A stretch of 64,000 bases of DNA from Kuschelorhynchus macadamiae (GCA_030620095.1 JAUTXW010005214.1:62001-126000), one strand, 5' to 3'; positions 10,193 through 22,507 are shown, counted from the first letter of the stretch. Made by a program: numbers and translations. Notes: generated by a model not told the origin, from the letters alone.

Positions 10193-11610
10193 TTGTTAAA
10201 AAAAGATTTCGCATATTTCGGCTTAAAACCCGTACAGGGGACCAAGATAAAGTTTGGGCACTTCATAAAGTGTGTAAACGTTGTATTGAAGGCGATTCGT
10301 ACTATCCCCCATGGCAAGAAATCCCAGTGCCCAAAGCCTGTGCTACCTTGCAAGGGATTCCAAGTTTCGACGAAAAGATACCTGAACAACATGACGAGTC
10401 AAGTTCTGAGTTTGAAGATGATTCAAGTCCAAAATTGTTTTCTCGGGGTGAGACAGTCTTGAATCTTCCCAAAGATGCTGCCAAGTTACTTAGATCGAGG
10501 CTCAAAAACAGAAATTATATGTTGCCAGGGGTGTCTTCTTCATGGTTCCGATATCGCAAAAAGGAGGTTGTTCCTTATTTTGCTCAGGTCTACGCGTTGG
10601 TTTATTGCACTATTGTTGAAGGTTTGATGAAAAAAATTTAAAATCCATTCTTTACAATGGCGTCTTTTTATAGATTCGTCAAAAAGAAGTCTTAAAGCCA
10701 TTTTGCTTCACAACGGTGGATATTATGTCGCTATTCCTGTAGGTTATTTTATACACCTCAAGGAAAGCTACGAGAACTTGGAATTGGTTCTTTGCAAACT
10801 GAAATATGATGACTACAGTTGGCAAGTGTGCGCGGATTTTAAGGTCTTGTGCTTGTTACTTGGGCAACAAGCTGTTTATACCTAATACCCTTGTTTTCTG
10901 AATTTATGGGTCAGCCGAGATGGAGAAAATCACTGGACTAAGAGGAATTGGCTGCCGAGGGAGCTCAAAGTTGGTGAAAAGAATGTCCTCCGACAAATAT
11001 TGGTACCTCGCTATAATGTTCTTTTACCACCGCTCCATATAAAGTTGTGATTGATGAATTAGTAAAATCACTTCCATAAGAAGGGGATTGCTTCAAATAC
11101 TTGGTCACCAAGTTTCTAGGCGCTTTGGAGGCAAAAATAAAGAAAAGTGTGTTCGTCGGACCAGACATAATAAGGCTCATGGCTGATCATACAAAAAGCG
11201 ATCCTCAAAAAAAAGGGTGGATTGCATTTAAGGAAGTTATTGAGACATTTTTAGGCAATAATAAAGATACAGTTTATAAGAAAATCGTCAAAAGAATGCT
11301 GGAAGTAATTGAAGCTTTAATTTGTCTGATAAGTCTGAAAGTCCTCCAATTCCAGCTTGACTACTTTCCGGAAAATTTAGAACTTGTAAGTGAAGAGCTA
11401 GGTGAACGATTCCATCAGGACATCAAATAGGTGGAAAAAAAGATACCAGGGAAGATGGAACCTTTTAATGATGGCAGACTACTGTTGGATGCTTCAGAGA
11501 GACATTCTGGACGCTACACACAAGCGTAAATGTACCAGGAGACTCCTCATTGGGAACAAGAATAGATTTCAGTGTGTGCTAGTGGGCTCACTTTACTTGG
11601 CAAATATGAT
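10193..11610 (+). pseudogene. Decayed gene of an unnamed, apparently repeated arthropod protein family
   Basis: Consecutive pieces in shifting frames read as one protein: VCKRCIEGDSYYPPWQEIPV, then VLNLPKDAAKLLRSRLKNRN, SWFRYRKKEVVPYFAQ, FIDSSKRSLKAILLHNGGYY, HLKESYENLELVL and VCADFKVLCLLLGQQ. Further on are NVLLPPLHIKL, VFVGPDIIRLM, LDYFPENLELVSEELGERF, HQDIK, and RYQGRWNLLMMADYCWMLQRD. Interruptions include stops near 10640, 10884 and 11428. I associate this block order with proteins annotated only as uncharacterised in many arthropods. The spread Asp (FIDSS, CADFK) and Glu (EELGERFHQD) residues fit an RNase H-like transposase fold, but that is inference. No terminal repeats were found, and I do not assign a superfamily. 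Confidence 0.55.
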
Positions 11611-12095
11611 TTTGTAATAAGAAAGTTATTTTTTAAGTCGTTTATTTTATAGAAATGACTGGTTTAACACAATTACCTTAGTTGTCACTGTTCGTATGAT
11701 AAAACGGAAGTCATTTTCGGATTCAGCACATCCAAAGACGTAAAGATTACGTAATATAACAAAAACAGCTTTTAAAATCTTTGTTTTTCAGACCTGTGTA
11801 ATTTTTATTTTATCGCATTGCTGGTACGAAATTCATGTAAGGATTTAGGGTTTATGGTTACAGAAAGACCATCATTACGGCGGGTTATTTTTATTGTGGC
11901 TATTTACCCATCATTCTAGAACTACAATTTGAATGTGTACCTACATATAATGTTGATTCTTGAAATGGCATTATTTATTGGTTCTTATTTAGGTGATTAC
12001 ATAAATATGTGAAATAAAATTAGTTTCAATTTATCCTAAAAATGAATACGTTATCGTTAAAAAGTTAAACTAAATTAAATTGAAAAATCCAAATT
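11611..12095. other. Spacer with no supported gene
   Basis: AT-rich. It follows the unnamed relic and precedes the 3' end of a minus-strand LINE. Nothing recognisable. Confidence 0.4.
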
Positions 12096-12097
12096 CA

Positions 12098-13540
12098 AAA
12101 GTATTTATTGTCTAACAGGAACAATCCCAATACAAAGACAATTATAAATTAAATTAGCACATAGTAGAGGATAAATTTTGATACACATAAATAACTACAA
12201 GATCCACATCAAATCACTAAGAAAGAAATAACAAATAATACAAATAACAAAATAGATCAGACTGCATTGACACTTGAGAGTATGCTTTTCTTAAAACTAC
12301 TTAGACTTTAGTTAAACATATCAGTTTCATTAACTAAATTTACTGAATTTAAATATGAACAGGCTTTATACAGAGGCGCCCTTTTTGCAAGGTTAGTACG
12401 ACCTAGGGGTTGATAAAATATTTGGTGTCTACGAGTGTTCGTTTGAGGTACCAAGAAGCAAAGTTGAGACAACAGTTCAGAGGAATCAATCATGTTGTTA
12501 CATAATTTATAAAGGAATTGCAGACTTGCACAAATAGTGGTATTCCTGAGAGATAAAAATTGGAATCTATGAAGAAGTAGATTGTGATCAAAACCTCTTT
12601 CAGGATAGATACCATCCATTTTAAAGGCCAGGTACTTGAGGAACTTTCGTTGTACACGTTCGAGCCTGTTAACATGGACATTGTAGGTAGGGAACCAAAC
12701 AATGGCCGGGTAAAGTAGCCTGGATTTAACCAGGGAATTGTAGATTGCAATGCGACTAGATAAGTGTGAGAATTCCGATGTACTCCTTATCAAAAATCCC
12801 AAGGACCTCAGAGCTGACCGGATAGTCTCATCTATATGCTGACTGAAAGAAAGTTGCTTGTCAACTGTGACACCCAAGTCACGAACTGAATAATAATTAG
12901 GTAGCAACGCGTTACCAAGCGTGTAGTTATGGTGGAACTCATGATGAATTATAGAGATCGTCATTTTCTTACATTTTTGTATATTTAGAGTGGAAGACTG
13001 TTTATTATACACCAACCATGAACCCTATCAAGGTCCTGTTGAAGCACCAAGCAGTCATTCTGATTACCGACAATACGAAAGAGCTTCATGTCGTCAGCAA
13101 AAAGTAGACAGCTGCTGGCAAGATCCTCAGTAATGTCATTAATAAAAATGGAAAATATAAAAGGAGCCAGATTACTGCCTTGCGGGGCACCACTTGTGGC
13201 GATATACTCACTTGACGTAAAGCAATTATAGTTTACAAACTGGATCCTATTTGCCAGATAGGAGACAAAAAAATTGACCAAATCTTCATGAAACCCCATT
13301 TTGAGCATTTTTTGCGCTATGAGACCGTGATCCAACTTATCGAAAGCTTCGAAAAATCCGTATATATGACGTCAAGCTGGTGTCTTTGATTAATGGCTTG
13401 ATAGGCGGTTTGAAGAAATGACGTCAAGTTCGTGACAGTTGATCTCGAATGGAAAAAGCCATGCTGATGTGGAGAGATAAGATATTTAACTTGATGGAAG
13501 AGTTTTTCATAGGCCTTTGAAAAGTTTGATAAGATGGAAA
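12098..13540 (-). mobile_element. 5'-truncated LINE, reverse transcriptase and C-terminus
   Basis: Non-LTR retrotransposon piece on the minus strand. Upstream of 13335 the frame reads QHGFFHSRSTVTNLTSFLQT and DVIYTDFSK. It continues in 12985-13335 with DHGLIAQKMLKMGF, SGAPQGSNLAPFIFSIFIND and the catalytic FADDMKLF. The last part is 12308-13015 (CKKMTI, LGVTVDKQLSFSQHID, then RLERVQRKFLKYL). A frameshift near 13360 and the ORF overlap at 12985-13015 show it is broken. The 3' end is near 12098, with GACAATAAATAC. The C-terminal layout resembles LINE B at 56-63 kb, so CR1/Jockey group is likely; clade not resolved. No endonuclease is present. Confidence 0.8.
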
Positions 13541-13602
13541 TTGGACTGAATTAATTAAGTGCAGTGAAGAAAAGATCTAAAACAACTGGTCATTCAATTT
13601 AA

Positions 13603-14060
13603 GTGCGGAAAAACTCAAGGGTAAGAAGTTTTGAAAACATAAGGAGAGAATTAAGAACGGGTGGTTGTAATGGCGATATTAAGAAAAAGCCAAAGGAAAC
13701 TTTCAACGATAACATAAATTCGACAGTTTTGGAATGGTTTATGGACGTAAGGTCTCGCACTCTTCCTGTTTCTGGGCTACTTATTCAAGAAAAAGTAAGG
13801 CAAATCTTTTTGGGAAAGTTTATTTTGAAGCGTCAAATAAATGGCTGGAATCTTTTCGGACACGTCACAAGATCAAATTCAATCGCGTCTGTGGGGAAGC
13901 CAAGGATGTAAATGCTGAAACTGTGGCAGAATGGACATCGCAAATTGCAGACATAATTAAAGAATACAAGCTGGAAGACATATAGACATAGACAAGAGAA
14001 TGTGCTTTAAAGGTAAAAAATGTCAAGGAGGTAGGAATCCAAGGAATAGTATAAAGTTAT
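13603..14060 (+). pseudogene. pogo/Tigger-type transposase fragment (CENP-B-like DNA-binding region)
   Basis: Two overlapping frames join to give NINSTVLEWFMDVRSRTLPV, SGLLIQEKVRQI, FEASNKWLESFRTRHKI, KFNRVCGEAKDVNAETVAEW and IADIIKEYKLEDI, the second helix-turn-helix and linker of Tigger/jerky transposases. A further shifted piece, FKGKKCQGGRNP (about 14010-14040), fits the start of the DDE domain. The catalytic region is gone. Frameshift near 13830. Confidence 0.7.
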
Positions 14061-15290
14061 GCTTTGCGCTTATCACACAGATCGCGCTGTTTCAACAGTA
14101 CAAATATGTCTGAGCTTCCAGTTTATTCAGCAGTCTCTCGAAGTGCAGATCTAAAACGTGCGCCGTTGCTCGGAGTGCTTTTGGGATCACTGTCTGTGGA
14201 GGTTCTTATCTCGATACCTCTGATGTCCTCGTGGGCATTATTAAGGTCTGCCCAAACGCTAACTAATAACGTACCACATGTCATCTAACAATGTCATCTT
14301 TCAATGTCAGAAATCACCTGTCAACCCTCATTTCTAAAAACTGCCATTTTTGGACAGGAATTGTTTCAAGATGATGTCATAAGCATTTTAAAAAAGTTTG
14401 CGTCGATTTGCCACACCGTTTTTGAGACTTGAGATAGTTTTTTGTCATTAGGTCCTTAACGAATTGACTTACCAGGTCATGCGCTAGGTAAGCGATACAT
14501 CTTAACCACCTCTGCCGATTTATGAATGATATCTGCGAAATGATGTAAGATGGCGCCGTAGGAAAGAAAAAACCAAAATTCAGAGAGCAATTTATTCATT
14601 TATTTTTATTAATCACTGCAATGGTACAATAATATACTTAAGTAATTCAAAAGTATAAACCACGCTCGCTACCTCCAGAAGGGTGAAAAAAGTTAAACAG
14701 TTAATTAGGTTGATTTGGCGGTACCCATGTAACTTCCAAAATTTAATTTTTTTTAGTTTTACTAGCACTCGAGATATTAACCCATACTAGGACTTTTCGG
14801 ACAGGCTGTATATCAATATCTTCATTAAATACAGAATGACGAATACCTTTTTCAATTTCTTCATCTTTTACAGCATTCCTTTGCAATTCTTTTTCAGGTC
14901 TTTGATCTTTATACTAGCTTTACATTAATATTATTTTCTAAAATACCTGCACACTGTTGTAGAGGATTTGCATGTTCGATAGATCTTTTAATGTTAACTT
15001 TCGACCTGTCTCTGTTTCCATCTTCTTTCTGATTATCTTTATATTAGGATCTTACAAAAGTAAAGGTTTCTCTTCTTCACTGTTTTCATAAGGCAAGCAA
15101 ATTCAAAGCAGTTTTATTTATGTTTCGCTTGTTATTTAAACTCAAGAAATTTTAAATTTGAGGAACTCTTTTTCTTTGTAAATGTCCTTACTACTTAAGA
15201 TTGTTATATTTTTAATGTAAAAAAAAACTGAACCTTTTAGAAATTAAAAAAAAACCTTAAAACCTAACAATGACAAGCAACCATCAACTT
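14061..15290. other. Non-coding, one mariner-type end
   Basis: No gene supported. GGACAGGCTGTATA at about 14799-14812 is a degenerate mariner-type terminus without a visible partner. Confidence 0.35.
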
Positions 15291-15304
15291 TAAATAAAGT
15301 CTTC

Positions 15305-15382
15305 ACCTGTACTGGGATTCGAACACGCACCTATTTCATTGCAAGGGCAGCATCTTATTGTTGATCCACGAGGCCTATACAG
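15305..15382 (-). ncRNA. tRNA-like relic, possibly the head of a tRNA-derived SINE
   Basis: The minus strand reads GGCCTCGTGGATCAAC, AAGATGCTGCCCTTGCAA, then GTGCGTGTTCGAATCCCAGT, in the order acceptor/D-arm, anticodon region, T-arm with TTCGAATC. The acceptor and T stems do not pair well, so this is not a working tRNA gene. A SINE head or decayed tRNA pseudogene fits better. Confidence 0.4.
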
Positions 15383-15890
15383 GGTAGGCCAATGAAAACT
15401 TTGCACCTCGATTTTCCGGCTTTAAAATGAAGATGTGGAAAACGGTCTGACCTGTGGATTTTTCATCCCCGTAACTTTACTCCCCTCGCATAGATCCCCC
15501 GAAATTTGAATAGGGAAGAGGGATCGTGCCATACCTCTTTTTAAAGGTCTTATCGAGTTCTTTACGACCCTATAATTTCGCCTTATTATTTTCAACCACA
15601 ACGAAATGACAGCTTGTTAAAATTCTTTAGATGTTTGAAGGTCTGGATACAAATTAGACTTCGTTTTTTACGTTTTTGTGTAAAAAAGCGAAAAACTCTC
15701 GGACCTGTCGATTTTTAATTCGAGGGGGAACAATTGTCTGTATCTTTCATCACCGTAACGTCAAACCCCTGACGGGGGGAAGCACAACTCCCTTACTTTG
15801 AATAGGTGTTGCGGAACTTCATTTTGAAAATCACATCGAATATTATCTGACTCTAAAATTTCGCGTCAAAATCTTCATCGATAATGAAAT
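15376..15890. repeat. Two decayed direct copies of a roughly 270-bp unit next to a mariner-type end
   Basis: TATACAGGGTAGGCC at 15376 is a mariner-type terminus. GACCTGTGGATTTTTCATCC..CCGTAACTTTACTCCCC at about 15449 reappears as GACCTGTCGATTTTTAATTC..CCGTAACGTCAAACCCC at about 15701. Each is followed by a TTTGAATAGG block. Confidence 0.5.
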
Positions 15891-15949
15891 GAAAGCTAAA
15901 ATAGCGAAAGAGGCAATGTGGAAAAAATGTGTGCTAATAACCAACAAAA

Positions 15950-16560
15950 GGACTACCATTTTGTTCCATCATGTTGAATTCGTATCAAAATGTTACCAGT
16001 TTATCTCTGTGTCATACTAATTTTAGTAATTTAGCAGTATATCTCTATTTCACACTTAATTCTTGCACAAAATTTGAAATCAAACTAACAATTAGTTATT
16101 CCATGCTGATTTTTTAGTTTACTAGGCCCTCATTTTGTTTTGCCTTATTGGATTTGTACCAAAATGTTAGTTCATTCCAATGTAGCCCTTGATTCTTATG
16201 TAAATCGGATAAAGTAATATTATTTTTTTTTATTATTTCAAGAAGCTGCCATTTTGTTCCGCCATACTGGAATTCTACAAAATGTTACCAGGTAGTTTTT
16301 TAGCTATGCCGCAGACTGATAGACATTAAAACGTGAATATCTGTTAAAACCTCGGAGGGTAATTTATTTACGATTACAAACATTTTATTTGGCCGCCATT
16401 TTATTCCACAATTGCCATAATTTTTTCAGTTAATTTTTATAGCACACATAATTATTTCACAAAATTTAAAATCATTCTAATAAGCAGTTGTTTTGGGGCC
16501 ATCTTGAATTGGCACTAAATGTTTACCAGTTTATTCCTACGGAATACTTGATTTAAATTA
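15950..16560. repeat. Degenerate tandem repeats with a CCATTTTGTTCC core
   Basis: Similar blocks (CCATTTTGTTCC..ATG/TTGGAATTC..CAAAATGTTACCAG) recur near 15957, 16132, 16250, 16390 and 16490. A GCTATGCCGCA..AAAACCTCGGAGGG stretch at about 16298-16360 recurs at about 19976-20052. Copies are diverged and spacing is irregular, so this is an old array. Confidence 0.5.
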
Positions 16561-19500
16561 ATAATAATAATAATAATAAACACGTTTATTATTCCAAAAG
16601 AAAATTACAAATTAAAAAAAAAATAAACATAGACCTACAATAGGAATAAAAGGCCACTTATCAGCTTCCTTCACAAGCTAAGGGGCTGTTGAAGCCTATT
16701 AAATAATTATAAAAAAAAATTATTAGTATCTTTCATAAAGAAAGTTAGTTTGAAGTTTTTCTAAAAAAAAGGGTGGTCCAGGGTGATTAAACAAAAAAAT
16801 ATATATAAATAAGAAAATACGCGTCTAAGTTAATAGCGCTATGCTACTGAGGCACGAGACAGAAAGTGAGAGAGAGTTATTTTAGACATATGCAAAATAA
16901 ATCCTAGTTTTTTGTGTAACGAGGTCCGCTGTTATTGTAGTTGTTGGCCGAGCAATTTATATTTCATTGATTTTTTAAAGGATGCAATTGACGATGACGT
17001 ACTGGTTATTTTATATTTGTTGATTAAGTTAGCAATTTGATAAGAATAACTTTTTTTAAACTGTTCTTTGTTGTGTAAGGGTACTGATAGCAGATACTGT
17101 CGGCGTAAATTTAAATTATGCACATCCGTACGGTATTGAAGTTTATCGAGGAGATATGGAGGACGGTGAAATTTTAAAATTTTGTAAAAAAAGCAGATAG
17201 AGTGTAAGATACCGATACGACGATGTTGCATGTTAAGCCAGCCCAATTCGGGCAGTTTATGTGAAACTCTCTGCCTTCATCTAATGCCATAAATAAAACG
17301 TATGCATGAATTTTGTACCTTTTGAACCCGATTTTTAGCCTGTAAATCAAGGAAAGGACCATAAACGTTGTCTGCGAAATTAAATTGTGACAAAATGAGA
17401 GCGTCGGACAAGGCTTTGGTTTTTTGATTAAGTACATGTCGATGAGAGTACAAAGGTTTTGATACTGAGAATGATTTTTGAGGGCTTGAAGTTACGTGAT
17501 CATTAAATTTTAGTTTATTGTCTATGACAAGCCAGAGACTTTTAGACGCAACAGGGTTGGTGCCGATTTCGATTTTAATGGTGGATTCAAGATGTAAGCT
17601 TTCAGTCTCGTTACAAAATAATAATGCTGCGGATTTACTTGGGTTAATCTTAAGAAGATGTTCATTGGATTTACTGAAAAGATAGTGTAAGTCACGGTTG
17701 ATTTGATTGTTTGCTATTTGGGCTTGATTGGGGTTAAAAGATAGGTAAATTTGAGTATCGTCTGCATAGAGGTGGTACTTGCAGTGACGAAGTGATTTCA
17801 TGAAATTAAATGTGTAAATACTGTACAAAAGAGGACCGAGAACGCTACCTTGGAGAACACCCGCTGTGATATTGAGTAAATCGGATTGTTTGCCATTCAA
17901 AATTACCCTCTGGCTTCTGTCCGAGAGGAAAGACGCCAACATTGCCACCGCCGACTGGCCAAAGCCAATATATTTTAGAATAGAAAGCAATATATTATGA
18001 TAAATCAAATCGAAAGCTTTTGTGTAATCTAATAGAATGAGAACAGTTGCCTGGTTTAAATCGTGTGCTCTGACAATATCATCTACAATATCGGATAAGG
18101 CAGTGGCGCAACAGTACCCGGTTCTGAACCCAGATTGTTTATAAGGGATGATGTTATTACTGGATACATATGAAGAAATTTGAGATTCTTAGACTTAATA
18201 CAGAGAATAATGTTGGCTAACAGTTCTTCTGAAATGGTATTAAAATTAAATGACTTGTTTGAAAGGAGATTATTATTATAAAAATCGATTAAATCTTGTT
18301 TGGGGCCAGTACGATTTTTTGTTGATTCTGTAAAAAATGTGTTGATTTGATTTATGTTTTGAAGTTGTTCGGGAATGTTCTTGTGAGATTTGTTTAGAAT
18401 ATTTAATCTCTTTAATTCTGCTCATTTGTCTTTGATACTGCAATTGTGAAATTTATTGTTTAAATAAACTCTTTTTTCAGTTCTTATAGAATTAGTAGCT
18501 AAATTTCGGAGCTGCTTATAGTAGTTCCAATGCTCGATAAGTCTGGTACGTCCGAATCGATTTAAAGCCTGATTTCTAAGGTTTTTTAAAAGTCTAATGT
18601 TGTCAGTCATCCAGGGACAGTAGGGTTTATTTGAACGGTTAGCAGTTCTCAATGGGGAATGTCTATCAAACAGCTCCAAAATAGTATGAGTGAGAAACGA
18701 AATTTTTTCATCGATATTATCTATGCTATAAATATTATTCCAAGGGGCGGCCTCCAAGTCGGCCTGAAAATAAGTAATATTAATTTGTCGCAAAGCCCTG
18801 TACTTAAAGGTATTATTATTTAGCACTGGTGAACGAAAGTCTAGAACGATATATACCAGCAGATGGTCTGAGAGACCAGCGTCCCTGACACCCACTCCTG
18901 CACATCTTCCGAATTGTAACATATTAAATCAATCAAGCTGGAGCTGGTACGCGAAATTCTAGTTGGCTCAGAAATTAGCTGACTTAGTTTGAAAGTGCTT
19001 ACATGGGACTATCATGATCAAGCATATTAATGTTAAAGTCTCCGAAGCATATAATCTTATCGCATTGAGTGTAAAGTTCGATTAGCGTATCTTCGAAATG
19101 ACAAGAAATTGATTAAGGCTTGCATTTGGTGGCCGGTACACATTGCCAATAATTATTGTGACATTACCATGTTGCGATTTAATCCAAACATGTTCTACTA
19201 TATTCCTACATTCACTAAGCAAAACTGTATAATTAAAAGAAGATTTGATATAGATTCCCACCTCCCCCCACGCCCAAGCCGGTCCTGTCTGATAAATTTG
19301 TAATCATCCACAATAACAGCGTCGTCGTTAATATTTTGCGTTAGCCAACTCTCAGATATTCCAATAATAGAATAATCATTCTGAATAAGACTGTCTTTGA
19401 AGATATCAAAATTATTCAATAAAGATCTTACGTTAATATGCGCGCAACGCAGCATAGGTGAATAGAATTTTTTTTTAAATAAATGGGAAATGACGCGGAT

Positions 19501-19600
19501 TGGAATGCTATAAAAAAAATAAAGAAAGAAGAAGAAACAGATGTCTCGAATCACAAGAGGTATCGAGCCGAGTGAACAGCGCAACTCCGGGTATACTTTT
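16561..19600 (-). mobile_element. Decayed LINE with endonuclease and reverse transcriptase, microsatellite tail
   Basis: A nearly full ORF2 reads on the minus strand in several frames. It opens with LRCAHINVRSLLNNFDIFKD and IIGISESWL (19584-19300). FGDFNINMLDHD follows at about 19040, and GVRDAGLSDHLLVYIVL at 18870, giving the endonuclease core. The linker is 18922-18422. The reverse transcriptase is at 18008-17277 (GYCCATALSDI just upstream, LDYTKAFD, AGVLQGSVLGPLLYSIYTFN, then the catalytic YADDTQIYLSF). The C-terminal part is 17437-16932 (LGWLNMQHRRIGILH). The 3' end is an (ATA/TTA)n run at 16561-16580, the tail style of CR1/I-type LINEs. Multiple frameshifts make it inactive. No ORF1 was seen. 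Confidence 0.8.
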
Positions 19601-20600
19601 GAGCTACATACTTTACAATATACAAATAGTTATTTATATTTTACAAAAAACAGGGAGGTCTATACAGTGTTAGAGTGATATTTTGATTTTGAATTTATTA
19701 ACAATATATTTTTTATTGTAGACTGGACAGAAATTAAAAAAAGAAAAAAAAAATAAGTACTTAGGTTGTTAGGTATCATCTCGTAAGTGATCAATTTATT
19801 AAGCGAAATTTAAAAAAACAACCAAATAAACTGCATATATAGATTTTTTAGTAATAATTTTTTGTAACATTTCACTTTTGTTCTTCAATATTGAATTTTT
19901 CCCAAAATGTTACCTAATCACTTCCATATGAACCTTAATTTTTCACCATAATTTTAACTCAGGTAACTAGTTTTCTATGCCGCGAACAGCCAGACAGACA
20001 GACGGAATTACGAAAACATTTTTTGCCATCTGGGAGCCTTAAAACCTGGGAGGGTGATTTTTTCACGATTACAGTGATTTTATTTTACGAAGGAAGTAAC
20101 AATTCATGGAAACGGCTACAGAAAAGCCAAGTAAGCTTATGTTCCGGTGAACAAACAATTTTTTACTGGTTAAAAAATGCTTTGCTGGCACCAGGGGTGA
20201 AGACAGATTGTAAACCCAAACAAATATTTATTTGCACGATGTGGCATTGTCAAAGTTAATTTTTCTTTAAGCCATTTATGTTTACTTTGACCGGCTAGGA
20301 CACAAAAAATAGTGTTTGTTGTAATTTTAGTCACCCAACAATCTAAGAAACGTACATATATATTAAGTTGTTTTAATATCACTAATAAATCTGTGCTAAG
20401 CCTTGCTTAAACATTATATTTTCCCTCACTTATTTGATGTTCGAGTTGGTAGATTCTTAGTAGAAATAAACTAGTAGCACCAATCTCCCGAATATTTTCC
20501 GTCTGCCGACAAAATTCGGCAGATTGTTGGCAGCATGCAAAGCGGTTCAGTTGAGATCTGTCGTTCGAGCGTTGTGTCCCAGAACAGAGTCGGATTGGCG
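19601..20600. other. Repeat-derived non-coding sequence
   Basis: Carries a second copy of the TATGCCGC..GGGAGGGTGATTT..ACGATTACA block also found at about 16298-16370, and a CCAAAATGTTACC block near 19900. No gene supported. Confidence 0.4.
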
Positions 20601-20603
20601 AAA

Positions 20604-20686
20604 ATGAGTACATTACTGTGTGCTGCTGTTGGATGTCTCAACACGTCGAAAAATGGTTTACATATATTTTTTATGCGTTATAGTTA
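20604..20686 (+). other. Possible first exon or relic of a THAP zinc-finger gene
   Basis: An ATG at 20604 opens MSTLLCAAVGCLNTSKNG, then LHIFFMRY and a stop. The C-x4-C-x-N pattern followed by a short spacer and FF resembles the start of a THAP (C2CH) domain. Only the first pair of zinc ligands is present and no continuation was found downstream. It could be a first exon followed by an intron, the start of a P-element-like relic, or chance. Confidence 0.25.
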
Positions 20687-21766
20687 GTTTACATCTTCTA
20701 ATCGGTACATTTCAAATAAAACATACAATATGTTTCTGTTTAACATTTTGAAATATTATAAAAATAAAATGAAAGTAGGTAGTATTTTAAAATCAGTATA
20801 TCCAAAAATAACAAATAGTTATTCAGGAAGTCTTGAATTTTTGTCACCTCCAGCTTTTAGCCTCAATTCTAATTTTCTAATTAAAATGTCGATTAGGTAA
20901 TAACAATGGAATTTACACATAAAAAAATCCGCAAACCGATATATTACTAAAAACACATTAAATAAAACATTAAATGGATGTTAAAATTAAAATTAATATA
21001 AGTAATAGTAGTAGTAAATAATACTTGATTTTTTTAGGGTATTCTAAAGTTTTATTCGTCCCCTTTTTAAGCTCCTACCAATTTCTGAATTGAAATGTTA
21101 AATAAAATGTACAACCTATTTTTTATTTAAATGAGTTAAATTTTAAATCTGTTTTTGAGTGCCCAAAATTTGTAATTTAATTAATTTTATATGCTTATTT
21201 AAGTCAGAATTAACGAATTTATATCTCTAAAATTTCTAAAAATACAATTTTATGTTCGCCGGAAGCATTTAAAAACATAACACGCCAAATTCTTTCCATA
21301 AAAAAAAACACTAACTTTAGAATTAAAACAGTGTATACCCAAAAATCCGTGATCAGAAAATACTATGTAATTTTACCCTAAAAATAATTTTTTTGTCATT
21401 TTTGCCATTTTTAAATCCTTCATGTAATTGATTATACCCAAAATCAGTCCAGATAACTCGTGAGCTAATAGATATACCGAGATATTTTTTGATAAAAATT
21501 GGTTTTTACACGTTGAGAAACTTGAGACATTTTAAGATTATTTAGGTAAATAAAAATAATATTTTTGCCTAATTTGTTCTCATCTTGCAGTTGAAAAGTT
21601 TTTACAATATTCCGTTTTCACGTAATTTTTCACCCGATGATCAAACGATATTTTTTATTTTATTGTGTGCCCATATTTTCCTAAATACATCCCTGGCGTG
21701 TGCCCGACTCCCCTTTGCGGGCTGCGGCGTTCGGAAACTTCCGCAACAATTCGGCCATATCCGTAG
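20687..21766. other. AT-rich spacer with no supported gene
   Basis: Nothing recognisable. A short GC-richer stretch at 21690-21780 may belong to the 5' side of the LINE that follows. Confidence 0.4.
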
Positions 21767-21799
21767 GATCGCACGACGCGAAAACAATTTCTGGAAGAA

Positions 21800-22507
21800 T
21801 TGGAGTTCCCCCAACTTGTTGCAATTACTGAGCACTGGCTGAATCTAAAAGAACCCTTTTATATTGAGAGGTATACCACAATAGCTAGATATGACAGAAA
21901 AAACTCAGCTCATGGGGGAACACTGATTCTATCCCTAAATGGAGATTTCATGTCGGTATCTAAATATGATCATTTGTTAGCGGATAGCTCTTTTGAATTC
22001 TCTATGGTATATAATCAAAACCTTGATCTTTATGTAATTTGTATTTATAGATCACCAAACTCTGATGTAGAATCATTTTTAAATAGCCTGGTAAGTTTGC
22101 TAGACAGTCTACCGATTAAAGGTAAAAAAATTCTATGCGGGGACTTTAATATTGACTATGCTACTGTTTGTGCCATCCAAAAATATCTAATTTCTATATT
22201 CGACTCTTTCGGTTTTTCAATGCATGTATCCTCGCCAACTGGAATTTCAAAAAACTCTTCTTCTATCATTGATTACATGGCGTCTGATTTTTCTCCATCA
22301 GAGGTGCAATCACAGGTCTATAACTCAGGTCTTTCCGATCACGAGGCGGTAATTTCCAGGTTTAGTTTACCTATTAGGCCCTTACCAAGATCTCGCCATC
22401 GGGGCAGAATTTTCTCGGCCGCAAATTTCTCAGTATTTCATAATGCTTTAACACCGATTGGAATTTTGAATCTGATAATGTCAACACAAACTTCAGAACT
22501 TTTTTAA
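21800..22507 (+). pseudogene. LINE A copy 1 endonuclease part of ORF2
   Basis: AP-endonuclease domain that nicks target DNA for target-primed reverse transcription. Visible motifs: VAITEHWLN (catalytic Glu), ICIYRSPNSDVESF, ILCGDFNIDYATV and NSGLSDHEAVISRF (catalytic His). The frame is open upstream of the first Leu codon to 21767 (RKQFLEELEFPQ), so the true start is lost. Compared with copy 3, the frame shifts just after SVFHN (about 22443), and the rest of the linker (KAFPLKNIKPKRHKPWTTKG) continues in another frame to about 22800. Confidence 0.8.

Noticed and set aside
21820..21850. LINE A copies 1 and 3 seeming to share the same 5' end (AATTACTGAGCACTGG)
   Set aside because: In copy 1 the endonuclease frame stays open further upstream (to 21767), so copy 1 is longer. 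The coincidence comes from the truncation point of copy 3 plus LSTG microhomology with LINE B.
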